In this document: in pieces, positions 8,820 through 17,533 of the stretch
Numbering within the stretch: the stretch's first letter is position 1
Layout: every line of letters begins with the position of its first letter
Assembly: GCF_011393025.1 (NCBI RefSeq)
Contig: NZ_JAAOEO010000021.1
Span: 1-64,000, forward strand
Reading direction: 5' to 3'
DNA length: 64,000 nt
From: Neobacillus terrae
Lineage (GTDB): Bacteria > Bacillota > Bacilli > Bacillales > Cytobacillaceae
Notes under the pieces: generated by a model
Told to the model about the DNA's origin: nothing
Databases searched by the model: none
Seen by the model: the letters and a program-made list of their open reading frames with translations, nothing else
Translations under genes and position numbers: made by a program

Positions 8820-9068
8820 ATGTCTTTAAATTATGAAAAAGCACGTCGTTTAGAGGGTCAAATGGTAAAGTTTAAAAATGCTCAAGGAGAATGGGCAATC
8901 GGAAAGGTCGTAAAGGTTCGAAAAGACGGTCTGGAAATCGAAGAATTTGGTGGATCCGATGGCCAGGAGGGCTATGGTTATGGCTTTAGGCGCCCAGGAC
9001 CATTTTGGGGACCTAGAGCTTTCATCCCATTTGCAGCAGGATTCGTTCTTCCATTTTTCTTTTGGTAA
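8820..9068 (+). CDS. Hypothetical small protein, basic N-terminus and aromatic/hydrophobic C-terminus
   Basis: An 82-residue protein I do not recognise. It begins MSLNYEKARRLEGQMVKFK and has an SH3-like strand pattern (EWAIGKVVKV). It then becomes rich in Gly, Phe, Pro and Trp and ends in a short hydrophobic tail (FIPFAAGFVLPFFFW). The tail could be membrane-interactive. AAGGAG seven bases before the ATG at 8820 supports the start. It is a single gene ending in a bidirectional terminator shared with ytnP. Possibly a surface or spore-related small protein; that is only a guess. Confidence 0.75.
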   Translation: MSLNYEKARRLEGQMVKFKNAQGEWAIGKVVKVRKDGLEIEEFGGSDGQEGYGYGFRRPGPFWGPRAFIPFAAGFVLPFFFW

Positions 9069-9134
9069 GAAAATAGCTCAGGCGTCCGATTAGCGAAGCT
9101 GCTATCCTGTAATTAGTCGCTAAGTGCACGATAA

Positions 9135-9172
9135 AAAGTAAAGCAAGTACGAATTCGTACTTGCTTAATTTT
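9135..9172. terminator. Bidirectional terminator between the 82-residue ORF and ytnP
   Basis: A perfect 26-bp palindrome (9141-9166, centred on GAATTC) is followed by AATTTTTG on the plus strand and TTACTTTTTA on the minus strand. It sits between two convergent genes. Confidence 0.9.
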
Positions 9173-9177
9173 TGTCC

Positions 9178-10017
9178 CTATCTTTCTCTCTTCACACTCT
9201 CGCTTATTTTCCAATCCTCGTCCCACTTTACCGCCCGATAATAGGCATCATGATAGAAGGTAAACCAGGCATTTTTCTTTTTGCCGTATTCCAGCCATTT
9301 TTGTTTTCCCGAAATTGAGTCCATTGGATAATCATCATATGCAAGCACCCAGAGAACATTTTGATGGGCGTGAGTTGGCATAATATCGGCCATATGAACA
9401 ACAGTCTCTCCATCTGATTCAATCACAATGATAGCATGTCCATCGCTATGGCCGCCTGTGTGAACCATTTTGACTGGACCAAAGCTCCACTCTTCTTCAA
9501 AGGTTTCTACCTGTTCCTGTATGGCTTCCCAATTTTCCTCCCAGTATGTATTTCTCGAACGAATATTAGGCGTTCTCATTTCATCCCATTCGATCTGTGA
9601 CACAATTATTTTTGCATTTGGAAAAACAGAAGTATAACCTTCCTCTTCCTTTTTTGTTAAACCGCATGCATGGTCAAAATGAAGATGGGTCATTAAAATA
9701 TAATCGATGTCAAAAGTTGAGAGTCCAAGCTTTGATAATGCTTCCTCTACCTCTGACTCTTCAGAAGCCCCATAATTTCTTAACTGCTTTTCGGTTAATT
9801 TTCCTTTTCCTATGCCGGTTTCGATTAAAAAGTTTTTTCCTTCGGCCTGAAGAAGAATTGGATCAGTCCGAAGCTCAATCTGGTTCTTTTCATTACAAGG
9901 ATACTTTTTCTCCCATAATGGTTTGGGTACTACTCCAAACATTGCCCCACCATCAAGATTTGTTACACCGCCAGGCAGCCATGTAAGCGCCGCCTTACCA
10001 AATTTTAAAGTTTCCAT
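9178..10017 (-). CDS. ytnP: MBL-fold metallo-hydrolase YtnP (lactonase-type)
   Basis: A 279-residue metallo-beta-lactamase-fold hydrolase. The dinuclear metal motif HLHFDHACG is present, with further ligand regions HTGGHSDGH and MADIMPTHAHQ. B. subtilis YtnP is described as a lactonase-type enzyme that degrades streptomycete signalling molecules. The same role here is inferred from family and synteny. No signal peptide, so cytoplasmic. The start METLKFGKA at 10017 follows a GAGGG site; 12 extra upstream codons in frame are unlikely. Confidence 0.88.
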   Translation of the reverse strand: METLKFGKAALTWLPGGVTNLDGGAMFGVVPKPLWEKKYPCNEKNQIELRTDPILLQAEGKNFLIETGIGKGKLTEKQLRNYGASEESEVEEALSKLGLSTFDIDYILMTHLHFDHACGLTKKEEEGYTSVFPNAKIIVSQIEWDEMRTPNIRSRNTYWEENWEAIQEQVETFEEEWSFGPVKMVHTGGHSDGHAIIVIESDGETVVHMADIMPTHAHQNVLWVLAYDDYPMDSISGKQKWLEYGKKKNAWFTFYHDAYYRAVKWDEDWKISESVKRER

Positions 10018-10079
10018 TTCTACCCTCAACCCCTTTTCTCCCCATTTTAGCATCCATGTAAGTAATTTAAAAATAATAA

Positions 10080-10383
10080 GAAAGGCGCAAGCGTCCGTTC
10101 AGCGAAGCAACTGCCTGAGTAAACTTCCTGTTATTTCTCCTCTGATTTGACAACATGCAGCTTTGCGACGAGCTGAACATTAGCTTCCTTGAATACTCTA
10201 TGGCGCAGGAGCACTTTAAAATTTCGATGTTGACTTATCGTAGGGAGAAGCGGGATGGACACTAGCTGCACCAAGTATCACCTAACGGTCATGCTTGATG
10301 CAAGATAATCCGGGAAGCTAATCAAGGATGAAAAGTCGCTAGGCGCTGGAGCTAGACAATTAAAAAGGTAAAACTTTATGCCT
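10080..10383 (-). repeat. Interspersed intergenic repeat, A-type copy 1
   Basis: This occupies the gap between ytnP and trmB. On the plus strand it opens AAAGGCGCAAGCGTCCG and closes GGCGCTGGAGCTAGAC, then AAAGGTAAAACTTTAT. The copy at 40739-41030 is closely similar over its length (for example GACTTATCGTAGGGAGAAGC in both). Its closing end abuts the trmB terminator. Read on the minus strand it ends in GCTTGCGCCTTTCTT, which resembles a terminator. No credible ORF. Confidence 0.85.
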
Positions 10384-10394
10384 TCTTATTAATT

Positions 10395-10423
10395 AAGAAA
10401 AGGCCTGGTCGAATGACCTGGCC
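10395..10423 (-). terminator. Intrinsic terminator after trmB
   Basis: Minus-strand stem GGCCAGGTC / GACCAGGCC (one mismatch) with a 4-base loop, followed by TTTTCTT, seven bases past the trmB stop. Confidence 0.85.
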
Positions 10424-10429
10424 AAATTA

Positions 10430-11068
10430 TTATCTGTATTTAACTTCACATCTGTATATTCTGTTTCCTTTATTGGAAAACTTCTCTTCGTATTCCGTCA
10501 TTATATTTCCTTCATAATTACTCTGATGGAGATCTAAGCTCAGAAATTTTAATAACAATCCATATTCCGAAAAGCTCATTAATGAATATTCAAATAGTCC
10601 TAGATTATCTGTTTTAAAATGAATTTCTCCTCCATCCACAAGAATATCCTCGTAAAGTTTCAGGAAATCTTTATAGGTAAGACGCCTTTTTTCATGGCGA
10701 ACCTTTGGCCAGGGATCGGAAAAATTCAGGTATACCCGGTCAACATCACTTTTTTCAAAAAAGTTTTTTAAGTCAGTGGCATTGACGTTCAAAAGCTTTA
10801 GATTGGGAAGATCTGCTTCGATTAAACGGTCAAGTGCCGCTACAATGACACTTTCATAAATCTCAATCCCAATATAGTTAATATCAGGGTGCGCCTTGGC
10901 CATTTCTGTGATAAACCGTCCTTTACCGGTTCCTATTTCAATATGAAGAGGCTGTTTTTCAGCAAAAGCTTCGTGCCATTGACCTTTAAGGTTTTCAGGT
11001 GAGGGCACAATATATTGTGGATGTTGCTCTATTTTTTCCCTTGCCCAGGGTTTATTTCTTAGCCGCAT
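10430..11068 (-). CDS. trmB: tRNA (guanine-N7-)-methyltransferase TrmB
   Basis: SAM-dependent enzyme that makes m7G46 in tRNA variable loops. The 212 residues contain the SAM-binding loop IEIGTGKGRFI and the catalytic/substrate motif NFSDPWPKVRHEKRRL. The C-terminal KTDN segment is also typical. The start MRLRNKPWA at 11068 matches family N-termini, and a GGGAG site lies upstream; the frame continues upstream without support. It diverges from ytzH across a short region containing a strong inverted repeat. Confidence 0.96.
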   Translation of the reverse strand: MRLRNKPWAREKIEQHPQYIVPSPENLKGQWHEAFAEKQPLHIEIGTGKGRFITEMAKAHPDINYIGIEIYESVIVAALDRLIEADLPNLKLLNVNATDLKNFFEKSDVDRVYLNFSDPWPKVRHEKRRLTYKDFLKLYEDILVDGGEIHFKTDNLGLFEYSLMSFSEYGLLLKFLSLDLHQSNYEGNIMTEYEEKFSNKGNRIYRCEVKYR

Positions 11069-11171
11069 AACTACAACTCCCAAAAAATAATATCGTTCAA
11101 AACATACCAAACAAAGACTATCCTTGCAAGCCTCTTTTAAATTTGGAATTTTTTATCCGTGAATAAATGAC

Positions 11172-11206
11172 AAAAGGAATCCACAACCTATCTGTGGATT
11201 CCTTTT
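11172..11206. promoter_or_regulatory. Perfect 14-bp inverted repeat between divergent trmB and ytzH
   Basis: AAAAGGAATCCACA (11172-11185) and TGTGGATTCCTTTT (11193-11206) with a 7-base loop. It looks like a bidirectional terminator, but both flanking genes point away from it. It could be an attenuator in the ytzH leader, a relic terminator of a lost gene, or an operator. The ytzH ribosome binding site starts 17 bases later. Confidence 0.6.
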
Positions 11207-11238
11207 AATCACCTTATTAACCGAAAGGAAGTGCGTGT

Positions 11239-11517
11239 ATGCCTTTAAGTCATCATGACCAGGTTACCTTGTTAAAAGATATATTAAACAACCATCAAAC
11301 TGATTGCTGTGGTTCTGTCGCCGAATGCGAACAACTGGAGCGTTTGGTCAAATCTCTTATGGTCAATACTCAGATAAACCAAAATGTAAAAACAATTCTT
11401 GAGGAGATCTATGAATACGGACAGCATGGCGCCCAGTCAGCCGACTTGGACCAGCATATTACATCCAACCAAGATCGCCTTTCTGATTGGGTCAGCAATA
11501 TCGATCAATTTTCATGA
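11239..11517 (+). CDS. ytzH: YtzH-like family protein
   Basis: A 92-residue cytoplasmic helical protein of the YtzH family, found next to ytmP and trmB in Bacillaceae. Function is unknown. It carries a CC pair (residues 23-24) and CGSVAEC, three cysteines within ten residues. This might bind a metal, although the family is not known to. The start at 11239 follows AAAGGAAG. Its last 13 bases overlap the 3' end of the convergent ytmP. Confidence 0.85.
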   Translation: MPLSHHDQVTLLKDILNNHQTDCCGSVAECEQLERLVKSLMVNTQINQNVKTILEEIYEYGQHGAQSADLDQHITSNQDRLSDWVSNIDQFS

Positions 11518-12290
11518 TTGGTAATCACTGCTAAAAATTCGATAAGCCGTTCCATTTCTTGAAGACGGCCTTTATTTTTATTCCATTGGATAGATGAAAG
11601 GGATTGAAGAGTCACATACCATTTCATTCTAAGCTTTAGATGGCTGGTTATCTTTTTCCCATACATGGCCATCCAGCTATCCCAATCTGACTCCGGAACA
11701 TACCAGTAAAGCATTTGCCCTAAATCGATGGCCGGATCAGCGACCATGGCACCATCCCAATCAATTAGGTACAACTGGTTGTTTTCTGCAAGCAGCCAGT
11801 TGTTATGGTTCAAATCTCCATGACAAACCACCTGCTCATCACTTTGAACACTGCCTGCCTCTTCCCTTACAAAGTCCAACGCCTTTTGTACCTCTGGAAG
11901 AGCGATAATTTCTGCATCTAGATCAGACTGTGCCATCTCCAGCAAATTCTCTGGCTTAAGCGGTACTTTTCCTAGTCTCCTAAGCATACCAAGCATTGGT
12001 TTGGAGCGGTGTATTTTCCTGAGAAGCTTGGCAACGCGATCCTGGTTCATCTCGGGTGCTTTAAGCTCTCTTCCTTCTAGCCACTGCTGTGCGGAGATTA
12101 CATCCCCGTTTTCCAGTCTCTTCGTCCAAACAAGCTTTGGGACGATTCCTTCTGCCGACAGAACAGCAAGAAAAGGAGAAGAATTCCGTTTTAAGAACAG
12201 TTCCTGATCTTCACATCTAGCAAAGAAAGCCTCTCCAGTAGCGCCGCCAGCAGGGACAATTTCCCACTCTTGTCCTAATAAATCTTCCAA
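11505..12290 (-). CDS. ytmP: Phosphotransferase-family protein YtmP (choline/aminoglycoside kinase fold)
   Basis: A 261-residue protein with the aminoglycoside phosphotransferase/choline kinase fold. The catalytic loop is VVCHGDLNHNNWLL (Asp base, Asn) and the metal-binding motif is LIDWDGAMVADPAIDLG. The substrate is unknown. ATP phosphorylation of a small hydroxylated molecule is the family expectation. The 3' end overlaps ytzH by 13 bases. The gene follows amyX in the same direction, but a terminator separates them. Confidence 0.87.
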   Translation of the reverse strand: MEDLLGQEWEIVPAGGATGEAFFARCEDQELFLKRNSSPFLAVLSAEGIVPKLVWTKRLENGDVISAQQWLEGRELKAPEMNQDRVAKLLRKIHRSKPMLGMLRRLGKVPLKPENLLEMAQSDLDAEIIALPEVQKALDFVREEAGSVQSDEQVVCHGDLNHNNWLLAENNQLYLIDWDGAMVADPAIDLGQMLYWYVPESDWDSWMAMYGKKITSHLKLRMKWYVTLQSLSSIQWNKNKGRLQEMERLIEFLAVITNHEN

Positions 12291-12464
12291 AATTGGTCAC
12301 CTACATTTATCCTGCTTCAAACGCCAGCTTTCCTTGTTATGCGATCTGGTCCCCTGGGCGTTTAAACCGGAATTGTTCACAATTATCATATGTGATAAAG
12401 AATATATCTAAATTAAACAGCTTGCCGAAAAGGCTAGCCAATCTATTTAAAGAAATTGCTTTAT

Positions 12465-12513
12465 TAAAATAAAAAGACAGCTATTGAAACCATCAATCAC
12501 AATAGCCATCTTT
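12465..12513 (-). terminator. Intrinsic terminator after the pullulanase gene
   Basis: Minus-strand arms AAAGATGGCTATTG and CAATAGCTGTCTTT (one mismatch) around a 13-base loop, then TTATTTTAATAAA. Located about 70 bases after the pullulanase stop. Confidence 0.75.
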
Positions 12514-12581
12514 ATAAATTTTATCCTTAAAATGCTTTTTTCGTCAACCCCATCAGAGAATAAACAAAAGGCAAGGTACAG

Positions 12582-14747
12582 TTATTTTTTTGCTAAAATT
12601 TTAATACTTACGGCCTCAAGCTCTGTATCTGTGTTTGCAAAGGTAGAGAAAGGATTTAATCCAGCACGCACTCTATCTGCAAAAATCGTCCATTCCCCGG
12701 CAGGCAGCTTTATTTTAGCAGCCGATCGTGTAGGGTTTACCAAAAGAAGGACTTCTGACCACCCGTTGTCATCATTTACCAAATTATAATGAAGGCCAAT
12801 TATTGGGGAAGGTAATTCGAGCTGGGTAATTTTACGGCGTATTTCATATGCTGTCCTCATTCTGAAGCATCCAAAAAATTTTCTCAGGCTGATTATTCCC
12901 TTAATGTACTCCACGTTTTCATTAAAATCGCCCCGTCTGTCCCAATCCAGCTGATTAATAGTATCAGGAGAGCGGTAGCTATTTCCTACGCCTTTCTTTG
13001 TTCTAAAGAACTCCTGTCCGCTATGAAGAAACGGAATCCCTTGCGAAAGGAAGACAAGACTCGTGGCCAGCCGGTGATAGAATTTTAGTTCATTTGTGTC
13101 TGTATCTGGAAAGCAGGCAAGCAGTTTATCCCAAAGGGTATTATTATCATGAGCTTCTACATAATTGACGGATTGTGAAGGCTCACTAAACAGTCCCTTT
13201 TCTTTCTTTTTAAAGCCTATACTGCCTGTTAAAACCTCTTTAGCAGTATCGAAATAGTGCTCATTTCCCAAGGCATATCCTTTATCATATAAATTAAAAG
13301 TGCTTCCCTTTATTGTATCTCTGAACAAGTCATTAAATTGTCCAATCCCCTTCATCTTCGACTGATTTCTTATGATTGCCTTTTGGCCAGCCTCCAAAGG
13401 AGTATTAAGATCCCAGCCTTCTCCAAACAGGATCACATCAGGGTTGATACTTTCTGCTATTTTTTTTATTTCATTCATCGTAGTGACATCCAAGATACCC
13501 ATTAAATCAAAACGAATACCGTCGATTCGATATTCCTCCAGCCAAAAACGGACTGAATCAAGAATAAATTTCCTGGCCATCAGCCGTTCCGAGGCAATAT
13601 CATTTCCTACTCCGGTACCGTTTGAGGGCATGCCATGTTCATCATGCCTGAAATAATAACCAGGGACTATTTTTTCAAAGGGAGAAGATTCCCTTATATA
13701 AACATGGTTATACACTGCATCCATAATCACTCGTAATCCATTTTCATGGAAGCGGCGAATCATCTCTTTTAATTCATTAATTCTCGAATAGGGATCAACC
13801 GGATTCGAACTATAGCTTCCCTCAGGTACATTAAAGTGAAGAGGATTATATCCCCAATTATACTGGAGATCCGGATCAAGTTCATCTACTCCCGCAAAGT
13901 CGTTAAACGGAAGAAATTCTACATGTGTCACCCCAAGGTCCTTTAAATAGGACATTCCAGTTGGTCTTCCCTGGATATCTGATGTCCCTGCTTCGGCCGC
14001 TCCTAAATATTTACCTTTTTCCACGATTCCACTACTTGGATGTATTGTAAAATCTCTAATATGAGTTTCATAGATAACAGCGTCTACCGGATTGTTAAAG
14101 GCCGGCAAAGGAGAATGGCTGATTCTTGTTTTTTCGAGATTGACTATCACGCCAAACTCCCCATTCGGCGTTGCTGATACTGCGTATGGGTCAATAGCTT
14201 CGTTCCATTCCTGATCAATAAATAATAAATAAGAATAACGGAATCCTTCCAGGTCCCCAGGAATCACGGCAGACCAAATTCCTCTGTCTTCCCTCTGCAA
14301 TTTTACAATTTCAAAATAGGGGCTGTCAGGTGACAATAATTTAATTTTTACCTGTACAGCAGTAGGTGCCCAAAGCTTAAATTGTGTTTTTCCCTGTTTA
14401 ATAGAGACCCCAAGGTCAATGCCATCGTAATAAAACTTCTCCTCAAAGCGGGCTGTGCGGATGACGGCACCTGTTTGCAAATCGGTTCTTCCCCCATGTT
14501 CATCAATAATCCAGGAGGTAACACCCAGACTTACCTCCTCAGGGACCGAACAAATATATTTCCTATACTGGTCAATTTGCGAAACTTCTTTTACTTCCAG
14601 TTCTAATCGGTAAGAGCCGCATAGCAGGGAAAAAGCAGAAGAGATTCCACTATGATAGGTAAGGGGTAGTAAAATGGTTACCCTCTGCATTTCATCTAGA
14701 TAAGCAAAAAACTCACGTTTAAAGTCCACTTTCTGCACCCCAATCAT
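12582..14747 (-). CDS. amyX: Type I pullulanase AmyX/PulA
   Basis: Debranching enzyme hydrolysing alpha-1,6 bonds in pullulan, glycogen and limit dextrins. The 721 residues carry no signal peptide, so it acts inside the cell. An N-terminal beta domain is followed by a CBM48-type module (about 115-210, KLWAPTA). The GH13 barrel has four landmarks: the YNWGYNP motif, nucleophile region GIRFDLMGILD, acid LFGEGWD and EAHDNNTLWD. The start overlaps the end of the lipid kinase gene by 29 bases, which suggests translational coupling; AAGGAT lies upstream. Confidence 0.95.
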   Translation of the reverse strand: MIGVQKVDFKREFFAYLDEMQRVTILLPLTYHSGISSAFSLLCGSYRLELEVKEVSQIDQYRKYICSVPEEVSLGVTSWIIDEHGGRTDLQTGAVIRTARFEEKFYYDGIDLGVSIKQGKTQFKLWAPTAVQVKIKLLSPDSPYFEIVKLQREDRGIWSAVIPGDLEGFRYSYLLFIDQEWNEAIDPYAVSATPNGEFGVIVNLEKTRISHSPLPAFNNPVDAVIYETHIRDFTIHPSSGIVEKGKYLGAAEAGTSDIQGRPTGMSYLKDLGVTHVEFLPFNDFAGVDELDPDLQYNWGYNPLHFNVPEGSYSSNPVDPYSRINELKEMIRRFHENGLRVIMDAVYNHVYIRESSPFEKIVPGYYFRHDEHGMPSNGTGVGNDIASERLMARKFILDSVRFWLEEYRIDGIRFDLMGILDVTTMNEIKKIAESINPDVILFGEGWDLNTPLEAGQKAIIRNQSKMKGIGQFNDLFRDTIKGSTFNLYDKGYALGNEHYFDTAKEVLTGSIGFKKKEKGLFSEPSQSVNYVEAHDNNTLWDKLLACFPDTDTNELKFYHRLATSLVFLSQGIPFLHSGQEFFRTKKGVGNSYRSPDTINQLDWDRRGDFNENVEYIKGIISLRKFFGCFRMRTAYEIRRKITQLELPSPIIGLHYNLVNDDNGWSEVLLLVNPTRSAAKIKLPAGEWTIFADRVRAGLNPFSTFANTDTELEAVSIKILAKK

Positions 14748-15699
14748 TTAAATTTTTATCCTTGGTTTCTGACGTTTTCGTTAACACACGGACAGCCCCC
14801 GGCAGGAGTTCGATAGTAAGGGGAGTCTGGCCAATAGGTTCCCCGTCAGCATGTACAAAAAGAGGTATTGAAGACCTTATTGACACCTTTTTTCCTCTAA
14901 ATGTCCTAACACCTTTCAAATAAATATGCTTTCCGTAAAACACACTTATGAATACAAGCAGGAGCTTTATTTTTGATATCTTGTGTACAGCTGTTATATC
15001 AAATAATCCATCCTCTGTGGATGCATTGGGAGCAATTTTCATTCCTCCGCCGTAAAAGGGCTGATTTGAAACACTCACAAACCAGGCATCCTCAAAAACA
15101 TAATGCTTTCCCTCAATCTCAAGCTCTATATTCCCTCGTTTATATCCTGCAAGTTTTTTGAGGAGAAAATATACATAAACAAGCCGGCCCAAGGACAGCT
15201 TATTCAATATCCGTTTCGCTTTAGAGCGGTTTACCTCATAAGATATCAAAGCATCAAATCCAACGCCCATATTGTTAATAAAGAAGTACTCCTGATCCAT
15301 CGTTATCTTTCCAGCATCGGTTAGTACCCCCGGCTCACTGGAAATCTTGATAAGCATTTCAGCTGCTTCTGTCGGATTCGAAGGAATAAGGAAGCCTCTG
15401 GAAAAGTCATTCCCTGTTCCACCAGGAATAAATCCAAAATTGAAATTTGGAAAATGGATAAGACCATTGATCACCTCATGGACTGTTCCATCACCGCCAA
15501 CAGCAACCAAAAGACTTTCTTCTGGATGGCTTTTTGAACATATCTGCCAGGCTATTTCTTTCGCATGGCCAGGGTATTCGGTAAAAATGGCCAGATAATT
15601 AATATTTTTTTTGCTTAATATTTCTTCAAGCAGTTTCCAGGTCTTTAAGCATTGTCCGTATCCTGCTGCAGGATTAACAATAAAATAGATTTTCTTCAT
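14719..15699 (-). CDS. ytlR: Diacylglycerol/lipid kinase-family protein YtlR
   Basis: A 326-residue member of the YegS/BmrU/DagK lipid kinase family. The nucleotide-binding motif is VGGDGTVHEVING (about 66-78) and the second loop is PGGTGNDFSRG. A C-terminal beta-sandwich follows. It probably phosphorylates diacylglycerol or a related lipid at the membrane surface; B. subtilis DgkB is a paralogue. The 3' end overlaps amyX by 29 bases, so the two are likely co-transcribed. Substrate is inferred. Confidence 0.88.
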   Translation of the reverse strand: MKKIYFIVNPAAGYGQCLKTWKLLEEILSKKNINYLAIFTEYPGHAKEIAWQICSKSHPEESLLVAVGGDGTVHEVINGLIHFPNFNFGFIPGGTGNDFSRGFLIPSNPTEAAEMLIKISSEPGVLTDAGKITMDQEYFFINNMGVGFDALISYEVNRSKAKRILNKLSLGRLVYVYFLLKKLAGYKRGNIELEIEGKHYVFEDAWFVSVSNQPFYGGGMKIAPNASTEDGLFDITAVHKISKIKLLLVFISVFYGKHIYLKGVRTFRGKKVSIRSSIPLFVHADGEPIGQTPLTIELLPGAVRVLTKTSETKDKNLNDWGAESGL

Positions 15700-15755
15700 A
15701 CATCACCTTAGAATAATATAGATTTCTACTTTTGCTGCTTCGATTTCCAGCTGGA

Positions 15756-16727
15756 CTACTCCGTCTCTTCCCACTCCATTCTTCTGAGACTTGAAGTCTT
15801 GCAGTATTGGAGCAGAGCTTGCGCACCTTTTAACTGCATGTGTTTAAGAGGAGATTTATTAGACCGCATCAATTGAAACCATTCTTCAAAATTTCTGGAA
15901 TCCACCAGTTTTACATCGAAAGGAGATGACGGGTAATCAATATACCCGTTCCGGCTTAATAATAGTTTATGTATAGGAAGTTCAATTTCGTTCATATGAA
16001 ATATTTTCCTTATAATCTTTTCAGTACGATTTAGCGCCAAAAGAGGATTTAATATTTTACTTTCTTTTGTATTTCTCTTTTTCTCCCAAAAACGGTCAGG
16101 AGAACCTATATAAACTGATAAATCTTCTTCCTCCAAGAAGCTAATACACCAGGCTTCTGAAGGTGTCAGCAGGATTGCCTCCGTTTCCACTGGCGCCTTT
16201 TTTAAGAGAAAAATAGGTTTATACATACATAAAAAAGTATCTGGAAAACGCTGAAGAAAGAATTTTAGCCTTTCATCAAAAAAGAATTTGGGATGCAGGT
16301 TGGATCTTTCAAACAAAGTCGAGCTGGCCCATTTCAATTGAAACCGAAACAGCTGGTCAAGATACTGCTTCTTTAAATCTTCAATTGTTTTAGGTTTAAC
16401 ATGGAAATCAACTGTAAATTCGAGAGGATTTTCTTCCTCGTCATTTTTATTATCTTCTGTTTCTTCCGTCCAAACCTCTTCATCCTTCTTATTTTTCCTT
16501 AATAGATCCTTCATTTTAGCAAAAAAAGGACGCTTTTCTTTTTCCTCTTCATTCTCAGGAAATAAAGGGGAAAAAGAAAGATTTGCAGCATCCAAACCAT
16601 CCGTTTCCCAATTTTGCCGCGTCTTTTCCCATTGCTGCCTTTTTAACCTTGTAAAGCGGGACGGATACGAATAAATATCCGTTTCGTACCGAGAAATATA
16701 ATCCTGAAGCTTTATTAACTGTCCCAT
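15756..16727 (-). CDS. ytlQ: YtlQ-like protein, NERD-type region possible
   Basis: A 323-residue protein placed where B. subtilis has ytlQ. The N-terminal third is charged, with acidic and basic runs (about 60-100). The C-terminal two thirds have strands such as AILLTPSEAWCISFLE, which recalls nuclease-related (NERD) domains. I cannot confirm catalytic residues. No signal peptide or membrane segment. It lies between thpR and ytlR with short gaps, so it probably shares their transcript. Function unknown. Confidence 0.75.
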   Translation of the reverse strand: MGQLIKLQDYISRYETDIYSYPSRFTRLKRQQWEKTRQNWETDGLDAANLSFSPLFPENEEEKEKRPFFAKMKDLLRKNKKDEEVWTEETEDNKNDEEENPLEFTVDFHVKPKTIEDLKKQYLDQLFRFQLKWASSTLFERSNLHPKFFFDERLKFFLQRFPDTFLCMYKPIFLLKKAPVETEAILLTPSEAWCISFLEEEDLSVYIGSPDRFWEKKRNTKESKILNPLLALNRTEKIIRKIFHMNEIELPIHKLLLSRNGYIDYPSSPFDVKLVDSRNFEEWFQLMRSNKSPLKHMQLKGAQALLQYCKTSSLRRMEWEETE

Positions 16728-16758
16728 TTGCCGTCTCCCCCATTTCCCGTGTTTTTCT

Positions 16759-17328
16759 CTATTTAAGCCGATAGGATGAAATTACCTCATATTTAGGAGA
16801 CCTTTCCAAATGAGTTTGATATAAGACAACCTCTTCAGCTTGGAACTTAATGGGGCCCTCCTGAATCCTTTTCCATAGATCGGAGGCTTTGTCCATTACA
16901 AATGGTTCGGTACCCTTCCATCTTCTGGCCAGTGTAATATGAGGCCGAAATGGACGTGTTTCCAGCTTGAAACCGGCAACCGTACATGCGTTATATACCT
17001 TATTTCTTAATAATTTCAATTCTTCTTTTTCCCCAGTATGCGCCCAGAAAACCCTTGGTGAGTCTTCTTTGCCAAAAAAACCAAGCTGCTCAATTTCCAA
17101 TGAAAATGAAGAGAAACCGTTTATGGCTTCCCCAACAAGCCTTTTAGATGATGACAATATATCTTCAGGTGCTGAGCCAAGAAAAGCGAGTGTAATATGC
17201 AAATCCTCATGATGCACCCAGCTTCCAAAAGGAAGATTGTTCTTAAAAGACTTAAAATGATCATTCATAACCTGTTTTACTTCTTCCGGTAATCTAAGGG
17301 CATAAAAGAAGTGTGCATGTTTATCCAT
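16759..17328 (-). CDS. thpR: RNA 2',3'-cyclic phosphodiesterase ThpR (2H superfamily)
   Basis: 2H phosphoesterase that opens 2',3'-cyclic phosphates in RNA, formerly called 2'-5' RNA ligase (B. subtilis YtlP). The 189 residues contain the two signature HxT motifs, HITLAFLG (H44, T46) and HITLARRW (H130, T132). The start MDKHAHFFYALRLP at 17328 is preferred over 17346. It is preceded by AAAAGGA, and family proteins begin close to the FxAL strand. It heads the leftward thpR-ytlQ-ytlR-amyX cluster and diverges from ytkP. Confidence 0.93.
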   Translation of the reverse strand: MDKHAHFFYALRLPEEVKQVMNDHFKSFKNNLPFGSWVHHEDLHITLAFLGSAPEDILSSSKRLVGEAINGFSSFSLEIEQLGFFGKEDSPRVFWAHTGEKEELKLLRNKVYNACTVAGFKLETRPFRPHITLARRWKGTEPFVMDKASDLWKRIQEGPIKFQAEEVVLYQTHLERSPKYEVISSYRLK

Positions 17329-17533
17329 AAATTCAGTCCTTTTCATTCATTTTAGACTACTTTCAACAAAATTCACTATTTTTAATGATCGTTACTGGTT
17401 TATTTTTTCCTTATTAAAACTTTTCATTTGATAAAGGAAAGAATATTTCTTTATGATAATAGGGAAGCCTTTGAAAGTATACAATATAAGTTACGGTTAA
17501 TAGCGGATAATATAAGAAAGGAAGTTATACTCC

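Noticed and set aside
8603..8836. Plus-strand frame of 77 codons
   Set aside because: It runs through the 52-bp tandem array; the repeated peptide is an artefact and no start signal is present.
9069..9134. A-type repeat after the 82-residue gene
   Set aside because: CTCAGGCGTCCGATTAGCGAAGC resembles the A-type left end, but no right end follows; likely a decayed fragment.
11239..11517. Overlap of ytzH and ytmP as an annotation error
   Set aside because: A 13-base tail-to-tail overlap is plausible, and both genes have independent family support.
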